Of a stretch of 64,000 nt of DNA, positions 18,613 through 28,565 are shown one piece after another (positions within the stretch are counted from its first letter, which is position 1; the number at the start of each line of letters is the position of its first letter). The position numbers and the translations under genes are program-made. The stretch comes from Pseudoalteromonas sp. OOF1S-7. Lineage in GTDB: Bacteria > Pseudomonadota > Gammaproteobacteria > Enterobacterales > Alteromonadaceae. Under the pieces are notes generated by a model. That model worked only from the letters and a program-made list of their open reading frames with translations, made no database searches and had not been told where the DNA came from. The stretch lies in assembly GCF_022347765.1 (NCBI RefSeq), contig NZ_JAKRFZ010000011.1:1-64000 (forward strand), read 5' to 3'.

Positions 18613-21291
18613 TTACAACGTACGTTGTACTTCAACGGTTTCGAATACCTCGATTTGGTCACCGACCTTAACGTCATTATAGTTCTTAACGCCGATACCA
18701 CACTCCATGCCGTTACGAACTTCTGCCACGTCATCTTTAAAGCGGCGTAGTGATTCAAGCTCACCTTCGTAAATAACAACATTGTCACGCAGTACGCGGA
18801 TAGGTGCGCTACGTTTAACCACACCTTCAGTTACCATACAACCTGCAACAGAGCCGATCTTAGGTGACTTGAACACGTCACGTACTTCAGCCAGACCAAT
18901 GATCTCTTGTTTGAATTCAGGTGCCAGCATGCCCGACATTGCCTGCTTCACTTCTTCGATCAGGTCGTAGATTACGCTGTAGTAACGCAAGTCCAGGTTT
19001 TCAGCTTCAATCACTTTACGTGCAGATGCATCAGCACGCACGTTAAAGCCAACGATGATAGCGTTAGACGCAGCAGCCAGCGTTGCGTCAGTTTCAGTGA
19101 TACCACCTACGCCGCTACCAACGATCTTCACTTTAACTTCGTCTGTAGAAAGCTTAACCAAAGAATCAGAGATAGCTTCGATTGAACCCTGTACGTCTGC
19201 TTTCAGTACCACGTTCACTTCTGACACATCGCCCTCAGTCATGTTGGTAAACATGTTTTCAAGCTTCGCTTTTTGCTGACGCGCCAGTTTCACATCACGG
19301 AATTTACCCTGACGATATAGTGCAACTTCACGGGCTTTACGCTCGTCTTTAACAACAGTTGCTTCGTCACCCGCAGCTGGTACACCCGACATACCCAGGA
19401 TCTCAACCGGAATTGAAGGACCTGCTGTCGTGATGTCTTTACCGTTTTCGTCTTTCATTGCACGAACACGGCCATATTCCAGACCACACAGTACGATATC
19501 GCCCTGGTTAAGCTCACCAGACTGAACCAGTACAGTTGCAACCGGACCGCGACCTTTATCAAGACGAGATTCGATCACCACACCTGACGCCATGCCTTTG
19601 TGTGCCGCTTTCAGCTCAAGTAGCTCAGATTGCATCAGGATCGCTTCCAACAGGTCGTCAATGCCCAGACCAGTTTTCGCTGAGATATGAACGAACTGCG
19701 TATCACCGCCCCATTCTTCAGGGATAACGTCCAGCTGAGCCAGTTCGTTTTTAACACGATCCGGGTCAATGCCTTCTTTATCCATTTTGTTAACGGCGAT
19801 GATCAGAGGTACTTCTGCCGCTTTGGCGTGTTGTACCGCTTCTTTAGTCTGTGGCATTACACCATCATCAGCCGCAACAACCAGTACTACGATATCAGTG
19901 GCTTTGGCACCACGAGCACGCATTGAGGTAAACGCTGCGTGTCCCGGCGTATCCAGGAAGGTGATCATGCCGCCTTCGGTTTCAACGTGGTATGCACCAA
20001 TGTGCTGAGTAATACCACCGGCTTCGCCTGCTGCAACCTTCGCTTTACGGATGTAATCCAGTGTTGATGTTTTACCGTGGTCAACGTGACCCATAACGGT
20101 AACAACTGGTGCACGTTGCTCAAGCGCTTCACTTTCGTTACGCTCGCTCAGTACTTTTTCTTCCAGTTCGTTCTCTTTCACCAGAACAACTTTGTGACCC
20201 ATTTCTTCAGCCACAACTTGCGCAGTTTCCTGATCGATGACCTGGTTAATGGTAACCATTTCACCCATCTTCATCATGGTTTTAACCACTTCAACGCCTT
20301 TCACTGCCATGCGTGATGCCAGCTCAGCAACTGTGATGGTCTCACTGATGCGTACTTCCTGCTTCACTTCACTCACTGGCTTCTTAAAGCCATGCTGTAG
20401 TGAGGTAGGTGCTTTAAGCTTGCCTTTTTTGCCTTTACCACGCACTGGCTGAGCCACTTTTTCAGCTGGCTTTTTCTTTTTCTTACGACGTGCACTCTTT
20501 TCTTCCTGTGCATCTGACTCGTCTTCGGCTTCACGCGCGTAAGTCGACGTCGTAAGGTGGTGATCTGCAGAAGCTTCGCGACGTGCACGCTCTTCTTCTT
20601 CAGCTTTCCAGCGGGCTTCATTCTCTTCTGCTAAACGCTTTGCTTCTTCAGCTTTACGCTTGGCTTCTTCTTCTGCTTTCTTTAGGGCAGTCGCTTCTGC
20701 TTCTTTGCGCAGACGCTCTGCTTCTAGTTTCTCTTTCTCTTGTTGGGCGCTATCCACTTCTTCACTCTGCTGTTCTTTCGCTTGACGTTCAGCTTGCGCT
20801 GTACGTTTTGCCTCATCTTTAGCCTTGCGCTCAGCTTCCTCTTTTGCCTTACGCTCGGCTTCCTCTTGTGCCTTACGCTCGGCTTCTTCTTTGGCCTTTT
20901 GCTCAGCTTCTTGCTGAGCTTTCAACTCTGCTTCTTTGCGCGCAGCTTCCTCTGCAGCGAGTCTTTCCTGCTCTTTTTGCTGCTCGATTGCGCTCTTTTT
21001 AACGTAAGTGCGCTTTTTACGTACCTCAACCTGAACGGATTTTGCTTTGCCGTGCGAGCCGGTCACACTTAATGTGCTTTTGCTCTTGCGTTGCAAAGTC
21101 ATACGCTCCGGTCCTTCCGAACCGGTACCGCCATGTTGTTTACTCAAATGGTCCAGCAATTGTGCTTTCTCGTTTTCAGTAACATGGTCGCCATTGGCTT
21201 TGGTGATCCCTGCATCTGCCAACTGCTGGAGTAATTTATCAACAGTTGTACCAATGTTTTCGGCTAGTTTCTCTATGCTCACTTCTGCCAT
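18613..21291 (-). CDS. infB: Translation initiation factor IF-2
   Basis: An 892-residue GTPase that brings fMet-tRNA to the 30S subunit. The N-terminal IF2 domain is followed by a long, charged, helical linker of repeated [14 protein letters not shown] units (about residues 100-245). The G domain has GHVDHGKTS (G1), DTPGH (G3) and NKMD (G4), then domains II-IV. The linker DNA contains near-perfect tandem units of about 24 bases. It lies between nusA and rbfA as in other gammaproteobacteria. Shorter IF2 forms from internal starts are known in E. coli but I cannot show them here. Confidence 0.98.
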   Translation of the reverse strand: MAEVSIEKLAENIGTTVDKLLQQLADAGITKANGDHVTENEKAQLLDHLSKQHGGTGSEGPERMTLQRKSKSTLSVTGSHGKAKSVQVEVRKKRTYVKKSAIEQQKEQERLAAEEAARKEAELKAQQEAEQKAKEEAERKAQEEAERKAKEEAERKAKDEAKRTAQAERQAKEQQSEEVDSAQQEKEKLEAERLRKEAEATALKKAEEEAKRKAEEAKRLAEENEARWKAEEEERARREASADHHLTTSTYAREAEDESDAQEEKSARRKKKKKPAEKVAQPVRGKGKKGKLKAPTSLQHGFKKPVSEVKQEVRISETITVAELASRMAVKGVEVVKTMMKMGEMVTINQVIDQETAQVVAEEMGHKVVLVKENELEEKVLSERNESEALEQRAPVVTVMGHVDHGKTSTLDYIRKAKVAAGEAGGITQHIGAYHVETEGGMITFLDTPGHAAFTSMRARGAKATDIVVLVVAADDGVMPQTKEAVQHAKAAEVPLIIAVNKMDKEGIDPDRVKNELAQLDVIPEEWGGDTQFVHISAKTGLGIDDLLEAILMQSELLELKAAHKGMASGVVIESRLDKGRGPVATVLVQSGELNQGDIVLCGLEYGRVRAMKDENGKDITTAGPSIPVEILGMSGVPAAGDEATVVKDERKAREVALYRQGKFRDVKLARQQKAKLENMFTNMTEGDVSEVNVVLKADVQGSIEAISDSLVKLSTDEVKVKIVGSGVGGITETDATLAAASNAIIVGFNVRADASARKVIEAENLDLRYYSVIYDLIEEVKQAMSGMLAPEFKQEIIGLAEVRDVFKSPKIGSVAGCMVTEGVVKRSAPIRVLRDNVVIYEGELESLRRFKDDVAEVRNGMECGIGVKNYNDVKVGDQIEVFETVEVQRTL
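20810..20905 (-). repeat. In-frame tandem repeats in the infB linker
   Basis: Four or so copies of a 24-base unit coding for E-A-E-R-K-A-K/Q-E follow one another with few changes. Such coding repeats can change in number by slippage; here all copies keep the frame and code for a single long helix. Confidence 0.7.
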
Positions 21292-21320
21292 ATTATGCGT
21301 TACCTCCCGTTAATAAACTA

Positions 21321-22820
21321 CTATTGCTCACCAAACCAACAAATATTACGTGCGGCCATGATCAAGTCACCCGCTTGTTGTTCAGATAATTCAGTGATTT
21401 CGACTAATTCGTCAATGCCTTGCTCTGCCAGGTCTTCCAGCGTGATGACGCCTTTGCTGGCCATCACGAATGCCAGATGACGATCCAACCCTTCCAGGTT
21501 CAGCAGATCTTCCGCAGGCTCAGCCCCTTCAAGGCTTTCTTCGTCACGTAACGCTTTGGTCGTCAATGCATCTTTTGCACGCTTACGCAGCTCTTCCACT
21601 GTGTCTTCGTCCAGACCATCGATTTCCAGGAACTCTGCAACTGGTACGTAGGCCACTTCCTCAAGTGTTGAGAAGCCTTCGTTGATCAGTAACGTTGCGA
21701 AGTCATCATCGATATCCAGCGCTTCGGTGAACAGGTTGATCAGTTTGTCAGACTCTTCTGCGCTCTTGCGCTCCATGTCTTCTACTGTCATCACGTTCAA
21801 TTCCCAACCCGTCAATTGGCTGGCAAGACGTACGTTCTGACCGTTACGACCAATCGCCTGCGCCAGGTTGTCGGCTTCTACCGCGATTTCCATCGTACGC
21901 GTGTCTTCATCCATTACGATCGATGCCACTTCTGCCGGCGCCATAGCGTTGATCACAAACTGAGCCGGGTTGTCATCGTACAGGACGATATCAACGCGCT
22001 CACCACCTAATTCGGTAGACACAGCCTGTACACGCGCACCGCGCATACCAACACACGCGCCCACAGGGTCGATGCGTTTGTCATTCGATTTTACCGCAAT
22101 TTTAGCACGCGATCCCGGATCACGCGCTGCACCTTTGAGCTCGATCATCTCTTCGCCGATTTCTGGTACTTCAATACGGAAAAGTTCCATCAGCATTTCA
22201 GGCTTAGAGCGTGTTACAAACAGTTGTGCGCCACGTGCTTCTGGTTTAACCGCGTAAAGCAGACCACGTACACGGTCACCCGGACGGAAGCTTTCACGTG
22301 GCAGCATGTCTTCACGGTAAATAACGGCTTCTGCGTTATTGCCCAAGTCCAGTACCACAGTGTCACGTGATGCTTTTTTAACCACACCGGTAACCAGCTC
22401 GCCTTCCTGATCTTTGTAGGCGTCAACAATCAACGCACGCTCAGCTTCACGTACTTTCTGTACGATAACCTGTTTAGCCATCTGCGTTGTGATGCGGTCA
22501 AACTGAATTGATTCAATCTGCTCTTCAACATAGTCACCCAGCTGGATCTCAGGCTCTTCTACCTGAGCGGCTTCAAATGTGATCTCTGCATACGGGTTTT
22601 CCAGTGAGCCATCTTCTTGTGGGTTCACCACCATCCAACGGCGGAACGTGTCATACTCGCCCGTTTTACGGTCAATAGATACGCGTACTTCGATCTCACC
22701 TTCGTGTTTCTTTTTGGTGGCCGTCGCTAGTGCGAACTCTAATGCTTCAAAAATCTTTTCTCTTGGGACTGCTTTTTCATTGGAAACAGCTTCTGCAACC
22801 AATAATATTTCTTTTGCCAT
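21321..22820 (-). CDS. nusA: Transcription termination/antitermination factor NusA
   Basis: A 499-residue RNA-polymerase-binding factor. Order: N-terminal polymerase-binding domain, S1 ([20 protein letters not shown]), two KH domains ([40 protein letters not shown]), and two C-terminal acidic repeats (AR1/AR2), the gammaproteobacterial form. It shares the operon with rimP and infB; 42 bases separate it from rimP. Confidence 0.98.
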   Translation of the reverse strand: MAKEILLVAEAVSNEKAVPREKIFEALEFALATATKKKHEGEIEVRVSIDRKTGEYDTFRRWMVVNPQEDGSLENPYAEITFEAAQVEEPEIQLGDYVEEQIESIQFDRITTQMAKQVIVQKVREAERALIVDAYKDQEGELVTGVVKKASRDTVVLDLGNNAEAVIYREDMLPRESFRPGDRVRGLLYAVKPEARGAQLFVTRSKPEMLMELFRIEVPEIGEEMIELKGAARDPGSRAKIAVKSNDKRIDPVGACVGMRGARVQAVSTELGGERVDIVLYDDNPAQFVINAMAPAEVASIVMDEDTRTMEIAVEADNLAQAIGRNGQNVRLASQLTGWELNVMTVEDMERKSAEESDKLINLFTEALDIDDDFATLLINEGFSTLEEVAYVPVAEFLEIDGLDEDTVEELRKRAKDALTTKALRDEESLEGAEPAEDLLNLEGLDRHLAFVMASKGVITLEDLAEQGIDELVEITELSEQQAGDLIMAARNICWFGEQ

Positions 22821-22862
22821 AAGTATTGCCTCGCTTGCCCTTTTTTCCTTCGCACCTAATTT

Positions 22863-23318
22863 TTAAAATTTTGCGATGATGTTCGCGCGCTCGATGTTGC
22901 TGAGCATAAGGTGATGCTCCTGGCCATCGACGGTTAGCGTGATCATATCGCCATTAACTGCAACTAAGTCGCCTTTAAAGTTGCGGCGACCTTCCTGAGG
23001 AAGCTTAGTACGCAAACGCACTTCTTCGCCCACTGCCTGCTCATAATGAGCTTGTTTGAATAATGGTCTGTCTACACCAGGTGAAGACACTTCCAGGTTA
23101 TACTCGTTTGTAATGGGGTCCTCGACATCCAAAATGGCACTCACCTGACGACTCACATCGGCACAGTTATCTACATTAATGCCATTTTCATGGTCAATGT
23201 AGATGCGCAATGTCGAGTGGCGACCGGCTTGCATCACTTCCAGACCGAGCAACTCGAAGCCACAGGCTTCAACAGCCGGCTCTAACATAGTTGTTAATTC
23301 TTGCTCGAGTTTTGTCAC
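22863..23318 (-). CDS. rimP: Ribosome maturation factor RimP
   Basis: A 151-residue protein required for maturation of the 30S subunit. Segments RIYIDHENGINVDNCADVSR and LEVSSPGVDRPLF are diagnostic. The start is a GTG at 23318 with a perfect GGAGG six bases before it. It follows tRNA-fMet through a long leader with a terminator. Confidence 0.96.
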   Translation of the reverse strand: MTKLEQELTTMLEPAVEACGFELLGLEVMQAGRHSTLRIYIDHENGINVDNCADVSRQVSAILDVEDPITNEYNLEVSSPGVDRPLFKQAHYEQAVGEEVRLRTKLPQEGRRNFKGDLVAVNGDMITLTVDGQEHHLMLSNIERANIIAKF

Positions 23319-23337
23319 AAATTACCTCCATACAAAC

Positions 23338-23438
23338 AAAAAAAGGGCCTAAAAGCCCTAATGATTCAGCTGTTTGCTTCTGGGCTGGGCTGAGTTGCTT
23401 AGCTCCAGATACAACAACGCCCCGAACCAAGCGGGGCG
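23338..23438 (-). promoter_or_regulatory. rimP leader: GC hairpin followed by a terminator
   Basis: On the minus strand, a 7-bp perfect GC stem (23418-23424 with 23432-23438) comes first. Then a short stem AGGGC/GCCCT (23344-23348 with 23355-23359) is followed by a run of seven Us ending 20 bases before the rimP GTG. This can stop tRNA-fMet transcripts, with partial read-through into rimP-nusA-infB, as known for E. coli metY-rimP. Confidence 0.7.
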
Positions 23439-23472
23439 TCACACCAAAAACAAACTGTGTGGCCAGTGGCCG

Positions 23473-23578
23473 AGCTTGGTTGCGGGCTGTATCAGCCTAA
23501 ATTAAGCATATGCTTAAACGCAAAACGCGCATTACGATGAATGCGCGAACTGTAAGAAATGAATCCACTTCTTAAGCT

Positions 23579-23588
<10 letters not shown>
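23473..23588. repeat. 14-bp direct repeat of the tRNA-fMet 3' end
   Basis: AGCTTGGTTGCGGG occurs at 23473-23486 and again at 23575-23588, where it covers the 3' acceptor end, the CCA and five bases beyond it. The copies are 102 bases apart. The 3' half of a lost second tRNA gene is one simple origin; an old attachment site is another. Confidence 0.75.
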
Positions 23589-23655
<67 letters not shown>

Positions 23656-23690
23656 TCAACGTGCAGTCAATGCTGCATCAACTGGCGTGT

Positions 23691-23719
23691 ATTATAGAGA
23701 GAGTTGTATTAATACGCAA
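23691..23719 (-). promoter_or_regulatory. Promoter of tRNA-fMet and the nusA-infB operon
   Basis: On the minus strand there is TTGCGT (23714-23719), a 17-bp spacer and TATAAT (23691-23696), about 30 bases from the tRNA 5' end. It is a near-consensus sigma-70 promoter. The remaining bases up to 23920 are AT-rich with no further gene. Confidence 0.85.
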
Positions 23720-23920
23720 CCTTAGTTAGGGCCTTTAGCCGAAATGACTGTCTTATACGGTCAATATCTTACGCAAAATAACGTCTATTTGGCACGCACA
23801 GCCAGGTCAAAAAGATCGAAAATAATTTACTTAAAAAAACAAAAGCATCGAGAATAACGATTACAAACATCGGAATTAACTTATAAAAAACCACTCATTC
23901 ACAATATTTTACCATTTAGC

Positions 23921-23948
23921 TTGTTCTTAAAAGTTAAACATCTATACT
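23921..23948 (+). promoter_or_regulatory. Possible promoter of the carbonic anhydrase gene
   Basis: TTGTTC (23921-23926), a 16-bp spacer and TATACT (23943-23948) lie about 40 bases upstream of the ATG, which has its own GGAG site eight bases before it. Confidence 0.5.
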
Positions 23949-23988
23949 GGCGGCCCATCGAGTTAATACAAGTGATGGAGAATCAGTC

Positions 23989-24768
23989 ATGAAGAAAGTA
24001 CTAGTAGGCGCCTCAATGACAGCGCTGACATTATTGTCTTTTCATACTCTCGCGAATAGCTGTGACGGCTTTGGACCGCAAACCCCGCGTGATATCGACC
24101 AGCTGCATGGTGAAAATAAGCGGGTATTTTCGCTTGCTCCCCCGGCCAGTGAAATGAACCTGTGTAACATCCACTTCCATAAAAATGCAGAGCACAAGGC
24201 AAAAGACTTTTCGGTGTTTGCCGGTAACGGCAAGTACGGTGGCTACCAGTGTAACGCCACCAGCAGCCTGACCGAGGCCGAGTTGCGGGCACCCAAAGGC
24301 AAGGTCTGTAAAAACGTGAAGCCAGGTGACACGATAGAAGTGCACTGGGTGCACAGCTCATGTGACGTTGCGCCCGGCAAAGGCCTGGGTTCTTGTTTAA
24401 GTAATGAATGTGCCAATCCGGACTTACGCGTAGAGACCCAGGTTTTTCTGGTCGTGAATGACGAAGATGCGCTGGATTTTAATGACTTAAGCTATGATGG
24501 TAACATTGTAAATGACTATCATCAGGCGAAATATATCCCGCAAACAACTGGTAAGCCAGTCGAATTCCTGGGTTCAACCACCGGACCCAGCTATAACAAC
24601 AAGCAGTGTTCGCCACTTCAGGTCACCTGGAGTGTCAGGCCTGCCTGCGCCAAAGTTGATATCAACAGTCTGGCCCGGTGGTGTGAAGACAATGTCTTTG
24701 AAGAAGATCACGCTCATGGCGTCAGACAACTCGTCACCGATCCCAAGCTACTCGCCCCTATCAAGTAA
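23989..24768 (+). CDS. Secreted carbonic anhydrase of the delta-like (CA_like) family
   Basis: A 259-residue protein with a signal peptide cut after LANS or nearby (residue ~23). The mature part has histidine-rich segments LCNIHFHKNAEHKAKDF and IEVHWVHSSC, which I recognise from the bacterial delta-class/CA_like carbonic anhydrase family; the clustered histidines would hold zinc. The reaction is CO2 + H2O to bicarbonate, in the periplasm. Five or more cysteines suggest disulfides. The gene stands alone with a clear SD and a terminator after it. The family call is from remembered motifs, so moderate certainty. Confidence 0.72.
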   Translation: MKKVLVGASMTALTLLSFHTLANSCDGFGPQTPRDIDQLHGENKRVFSLAPPASEMNLCNIHFHKNAEHKAKDFSVFAGNGKYGGYQCNATSSLTEAELRAPKGKVCKNVKPGDTIEVHWVHSSCDVAPGKGLGSCLSNECANPDLRVETQVFLVVNDEDALDFNDLSYDGNIVNDYHQAKYIPQTTGKPVEFLGSTTGPSYNNKQCSPLQVTWSVRPACAKVDINSLARWCEDNVFEEDHAHGVRQLVTDPKLLAPIK

Positions 24769-24779
24769 GTGCTGACAGA

Positions 24780-24820
24780 CTACCAGCTTTGCCAATCGGT
24801 TCGGCTGGTAGCTTTCTTTT
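24780..24820 (+). terminator. Terminator after the carbonic anhydrase gene
   Basis: An 8-bp stem CTACCAGC/GCTGGTAG (24780-24787 with 24804-24811) with a 16-base loop is followed by CTTTCTTTT. Between here and 25034 I see no gene; a 68-codon frame at 24911 overlaps the next gene and lacks a ribosome site. Confidence 0.75.
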
Positions 24821-25034
24821 GCGGTTGCCAGACATACAATAAAGTTTGCGAAACAGATTAAAGTCTACCTATACTGAAAGGGCTGGTGCTTACTGTCATG
24901 CTGTTTCAGTGTGCTTCAGCGCAACTTTTACCCAAGTTACTGTAGAGCTTTTTGGTCAGCCAAGCAGCTTATGCCATTAAGTCTGCACAATTGCTTGAGC
25001 AAATGGATTCGCTCTAATCGTATGCGGAGCGATT

Positions 25035-25511
25035 ATGAGTATTTCACCTTATCAGTATCAGTTATTAAACCAGTCTTTTACGACCCTGAAGCCAAACTTT
25101 CACTGCTTCTGCGTTAGTCTTTACAATAAATTAAAGCAACATCGGGTCACCATGGCGCTACCTGAGTCCGAGCAGCATATGCTGTCACTTGAGTATCGCT
25201 TGCATGATTTTATGCAGCAGTGCCTGACACATTTACCCAGACAACAAGAACTTACATGCTTCTTTCGCCATCAAAGTATTTTGATTGCGACCCTTGCGCC
25301 TTCTGCGAGTGATATCAATACTATGTGCAATTGCTTGCTTGAAGTCCTCAAGCTCCACCTGGGTACACAATTCACTCTCGCTGTGCGTAATGCCTGGAAA
25401 CGCGCACTGCATGTGTTTGCCAATATCATAAAATCAGAGCTGTTTGGTATTTCAAATGTTGTTGAGCTGGCGCGTTATCGGGATCAGACAAAAGCTCGCT
25501 TACGTACTTGA
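25035..25511 (+). CDS. Divergent single-domain globin-like protein
   Basis: A 158-residue protein with no signal peptide. The pattern follows the globin fold: the A-helix MSISPYQYQLLNQSFTTLKP, an E-helix region with LPESEQHMLSLEYRLHDF, a conserved R-H pair (FFRHQSILIATL) and the G/H helices LGTQFTLAVRNAWKRALHVF. This resembles flavohemoglobin-type or neuroglobin-like single-domain globins with a haem. The R-H pair may hold the proximal histidine, but the region after it is unusual, so haem binding is uncertain. The ATG has GGAG six bases upstream. A lipoprotein gene follows 79 bases later. Overall similarity is weak and the call rests on pattern. Confidence 0.6.
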   Translation: MSISPYQYQLLNQSFTTLKPNFHCFCVSLYNKLKQHRVTMALPESEQHMLSLEYRLHDFMQQCLTHLPRQQELTCFFRHQSILIATLAPSASDINTMCNCLLEVLKLHLGTQFTLAVRNAWKRALHVFANIIKSELFGISNVVELARYRDQTKARLRT

Positions 25512-25590
25512 TATCAGCAGTACTGCGATAATGACAACCGTTCGGCAAGACAGTAAACTGAGATCAATTGGATTGATTTTGGATACTTGT

Positions 25591-26094
25591 ATGAAGCATT
25601 TTTTATTTTGTGGTATCGGTTTAGTGGCACTTGCCGGGTGCGATTTTCTTGGCGACTCTAAAGCTCAGATCGAAAAACAATATCTGGCCAATAATCAGGA
25701 GCTGGAGCAGGTCATTGAAGACATCAGAGCCCAAGGCCTGACGGCGATGAGTCAGTCAGCAGAAGCTGGGACGTTGGCAAGCTGCGTTGTTAAACAACTG
25801 AATGGCGATCCAATGGGTGCAATGATTGAAGTGGAAGGGGCACTCCAGGACAGTGCGAATCTGGCAGATTTAATGGACACCATAACCGGACTGGCCGACA
25901 AGGAGCTTTCTATGGAAAGTTTGCCGGACTTATTACAAGCTGGTGCGGATACCATGTCTTACCTTAAAACCCTTCTGGCAAACTATGAACTCGCAGAGTT
26001 ACAACAACAAGTACAAACACTACTTGAGCAGGGGCAAAGCAAAAGCGAAGATATAGGCACACATCTCAGAAATTTGGTAGAGCAGTGCCAATAG
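25591..26094 (+). CDS. Lipoprotein of unknown function
   Basis: A 167-residue product with a clear lipobox (GLVALAGC, cysteine at about residue 16) and an aspartate next to it, which in E. coli-like systems would favour the inner membrane. The rest is mostly helical and acidic with two later cysteines (residues ~70 and ~166). The frame runs 49 codons further upstream over the globin end, but the ATG at 25591 gives the lipoprotein signal. I know no family. A terminator follows. Confidence 0.65.
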   Translation: MKHFLFCGIGLVALAGCDFLGDSKAQIEKQYLANNQELEQVIEDIRAQGLTAMSQSAEAGTLASCVVKQLNGDPMGAMIEVEGALQDSANLADLMDTITGLADKELSMESLPDLLQAGADTMSYLKTLLANYELAELQQQVQTLLEQGQSKSEDIGTHLRNLVEQCQ

Positions 26095-26100
26095 AAAACC

Positions 26101-26132
26101 CTAAACAGGCTAGCTTAAGCTGGCCTGTTTAG
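26101..26132. terminator. Bidirectional terminator
   Basis: A perfect 10-bp stem CTAAACAGGC/GCCTGTTTAG lies between the convergent lipoprotein (plus) and DUF3019 (minus) genes. Confidence 0.7.
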
Positions 26133-26141
26133 TAAGGGACG

Positions 26142-26543
26142 TTAAAACAACCTTTGCCAACGACGTTTTTTATTGCGTACTTTGTGAACCCAGTTGACAT
26201 TGATGGTCGTCACCGCCAAAACATCACGCTTTGTTTTGGATATTAACTCATAACTGACACTTTCCGCCGAGCCAAAAGCCAACAGATAATCAAAGTGGCT
26301 TACATTTGCCCAGCATTGCAAAATCTTCTTCGAGTTGCTGTCTCGAATGCAATAGTCACCCACGTGTGGTGCAGAGATTGAAAACGTCACATCAGTGTAG
26401 CAAGTTCTTCCTTTATGTAGCGCAACACACTTGTTTGGTGCGGCTTGTAATATCCCTTTCCTATCATCCTGTGGAGTTGCATGTGCGGTTGAGGCCATAC
26501 AAAGCATCCCGATAGTCATAGCTGAAGTGAGTTTAAAATACAT
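26142..26543 (-). CDS. DUF3019 family secreted protein
   Basis: A 133-residue protein with a signal peptide (cut near AHA, residue ~22). The mature part has PNKCVALHKGRTCYTDVTF, the signature of DUF3019, with four cysteines likely in two disulfides. The function is unknown. The start overlaps the end of the mipA-like gene by 11 bases, so the two are translated together; DUF3019 and MipA/OmpV genes commonly pair in Alteromonadales. Confidence 0.75.
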   Translation of the reverse strand: MYFKLTSAMTIGMLCMASTAHATPQDDRKGILQAAPNKCVALHKGRTCYTDVTFSISAPHVGDYCIRDSNSKKILQCWANVSHFDYLLAFGSAESVSYELISKTKRDVLAVTTINVNWVHKVRNKKRRWQRLF

Positions 26544-27372
26544 ATTTCACTCCAGTAAATAACACCCTGGCATAGTTAGACTCCAGCAACGGACTATCTT
26601 TAGCCTCACTGGATCCGACCAAAAATGACATACCCGCACTGAACTCCCAATCTTCTGCTATGGGGTAGTTTAACTGTGCCTGAACAAACGCAGAAGCACC
26701 ACTGCCGGGCTTATAGGGCGTCAAATAATCATTGCGCTCTTGTTCTGTTACACCATAGAAATAGTTATTGAAGTTGCTTGAATAGTAGTTGGCACCAAAA
26801 TTAAGCCAAAGATCCCAGTTACGCAGTTCAAAATTACGCGTCGCTTCCAGGTGAAACACCCAGCCATTGGTATCGCCGAAAACATCGTAGACCAACTCAG
26901 CCACGGCCAGGTACTCGCCCACCGACCGATAATATGCGATCCCCAGCGATTGATCCGGGTCTCTGTCCCTGATGCCCTCTAATTCTTTAATAACCGGATC
27001 ATTGGTATCAAAATAACCCGTTTCAGTAAAAGCCAGCTGATAGCTGCCATAGATGATATCCAGGCCCCATTCTTCCTCCTGAATAAACTGATAGCCCACA
27101 TCAGAACCACCGAAAAAATCGCCGGAGTAAGAGATGAGATAGAAGTTTTTGTACTGCAGCTTGATGTCGGCCAGTAAAGTCAGATGTGCCGGAGAATTAT
27201 CAGCGCCGATCAACTTAGGTAGTGCCATATCCGCATAAAATGCGCCCACACTCAGTTGCCACTTCAATCCATTGTCCTCGAGCCAGTCCTCCTGATCAAC
27301 AACGCTTTCATCAGCGAAAGCCTGTTGCGTCAGGAAAAGCAGCACAGCAGAAAGTAGCTTTATCATTTTCAT
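26533..27372 (-). CDS. MipA/OmpV family outer-membrane protein
   Basis: A 279-residue protein with a signal peptide (cut after AFA, residue ~20) and alternating strands of an outer-membrane barrel (LSVGAFYADMALPKLIGADN; the last strand ends in VKYVF, with a C-terminal phenylalanine). Members include MipA, a scaffold for murein synthases, and OmpV. The closest role cannot be told. It heads a two-gene unit with DUF3019. Confidence 0.75.
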   Translation of the reverse strand: MKMIKLLSAVLLFLTQQAFADESVVDQEDWLEDNGLKWQLSVGAFYADMALPKLIGADNSPAHLTLLADIKLQYKNFYLISYSGDFFGGSDVGYQFIQEEEWGLDIIYGSYQLAFTETGYFDTNDPVIKELEGIRDRDPDQSLGIAYYRSVGEYLAVAELVYDVFGDTNGWVFHLEATRNFELRNWDLWLNFGANYYSSNFNNYFYGVTEQERNDYLTPYKPGSGASAFVQAQLNYPIAEDWEFSAGMSFLVGSSEAKDSPLLESNYARVLFTGVKYVF

Positions 27373-27554
27373 CGTTATTGTGGCTTTTCATGTGCCCAAA
27401 TCAAGTCCCAATCATACCTGAGCTCTATCGGGACAACAAGGTATAGACATCAAGATTTAATTTAACTTATATTTAATACTAATGTAACACTGGCGCATTT
27501 TAATGCCCGCTGCTCTTAATAGAGCGTAAATTCTAACTACGGAATAACACTACA

Positions 27555-28565
27555 ATGAAAAAACGATTATTACTCTCTGCTCTGACGCTAGTCACATCCG
27601 GCGCACAGGCCTTTAGTCAGGAAACACATAAGCGCATTGTGATCGATGCGGTCAATTACATGGCACAAAACCCATCAACAACACAATATGCCAAGCTTCA
27701 GGCTTACGCTCAGACACATGGCATGAGCGTAACTCAGCTCGCCCAGGTTATGGGCCAGGCTGCCTACGACGTTGATGACTTTGAAGATACTTTCTTCTGT
27801 GGTGCCATCACTGGTGACTGTGTTCAGGCACCTTTGTGGGGGGCTGCCGAAAGCATTGTCAAATACACCAGTTACTGGCACTTCCAAAACCACACTCAGG
27901 GTGCTGATACCCATGGTAATGATTTTGGTGGATATAATTATGACAAGCTCACTGTCCGGGGCACCGTCGATAACATGGCGGCCACCTGGTTAAAAGGTGA
28001 CTACCTGGATGACGGTAAAGGTGGTGAAACAGGTTGGTTCAGTGCCGACGACAGCGAATATGACAGCTATGGCATCACTGAAAAGAATTACCGTATAGAC
28101 AGTCATTCAACCTATAACATGTATGATGACTTCGAAGAGATGCCATTCCAGCCCATCGACAACCTAGGCCAGTACTGGTACCAGAGCTACCTGCAAAACG
28201 GTAATCCACAGATCCTGGGGTTTGTCTTTCACACCACAGATCTGCTGCAACCTCATCATACCTGGACGACCTCTGATCTCAACCATGCTGGCTGGGAATC
28301 CTGGGTAAAAGACTATTATGATCAGGAAAATCTCAACAACCTGAACTTAGTGAAACAAGCCATGGCCAGCTTCACGGCCCCCGATGCGACAAACAAAGAC
28401 ATTCGTCCACTACTTACCCAGGGCGGGGCTTACTCCTATTCTCAGGGCGGTATCGTACTGAATTCAGAGGATCACTATGACCGCGTGACGACAGCTCGTC
28501 AGGTTATTCCACATGCGATAGCCATGGTTGTACACATGCTAAACCATGCGATGGTAGCGCGTTAA
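27555..28565 (+). CDS. Secreted zinc-dependent phospholipase C/P1 nuclease-like enzyme
   Basis: A 336-residue protein with a signal peptide (cut after AQA, residue ~19), so the mature chain starts with F-S-Q-E-T-H, as zinc phospholipases begin with an aromatic residue near the metal site and a conserved H. Further metal-ligand-like segments are GFVFHTTDLLQPHHTW and LNHAGWESW, with a spacing seen in PLC/P1 nuclease folds. The substrate may be a phospholipid or a nucleic acid; I cannot tell. It heads a tightly packed operon with a parvulin-like gene (ATG directly after this stop) and a membrane coiled-coil gene. Confidence 0.6.
   Translation: MKKRLLLSALTLVTSGAQAFSQETHKRIVIDAVNYMAQNPSTTQYAKLQAYAQTHGMSVTQLAQVMGQAAYDVDDFEDTFFCGAITGDCVQAPLWGAAESIVKYTSYWHFQNHTQGADTHGNDFGGYNYDKLTVRGTVDNMAATWLKGDYLDDGKGGETGWFSADDSEYDSYGITEKNYRIDSHSTYNMYDDFEEMPFQPIDNLGQYWYQSYLQNGNPQILGFVFHTTDLLQPHHTWTTSDLNHAGWESWVKDYYDQENLNNLNLVKQAMASFTAPDATNKDIRPLLTQGGAYSYSQGGIVLNSEDHYDRVTTARQVIPHAIAMVVHMLNHAMVAR

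Noticed and set aside
24911..25117. Small frame just before the globin gene
   Set aside because: It overlaps the globin start, lacks an SD and has no recognisable pattern; the GGAG before 25035 belongs to the globin.
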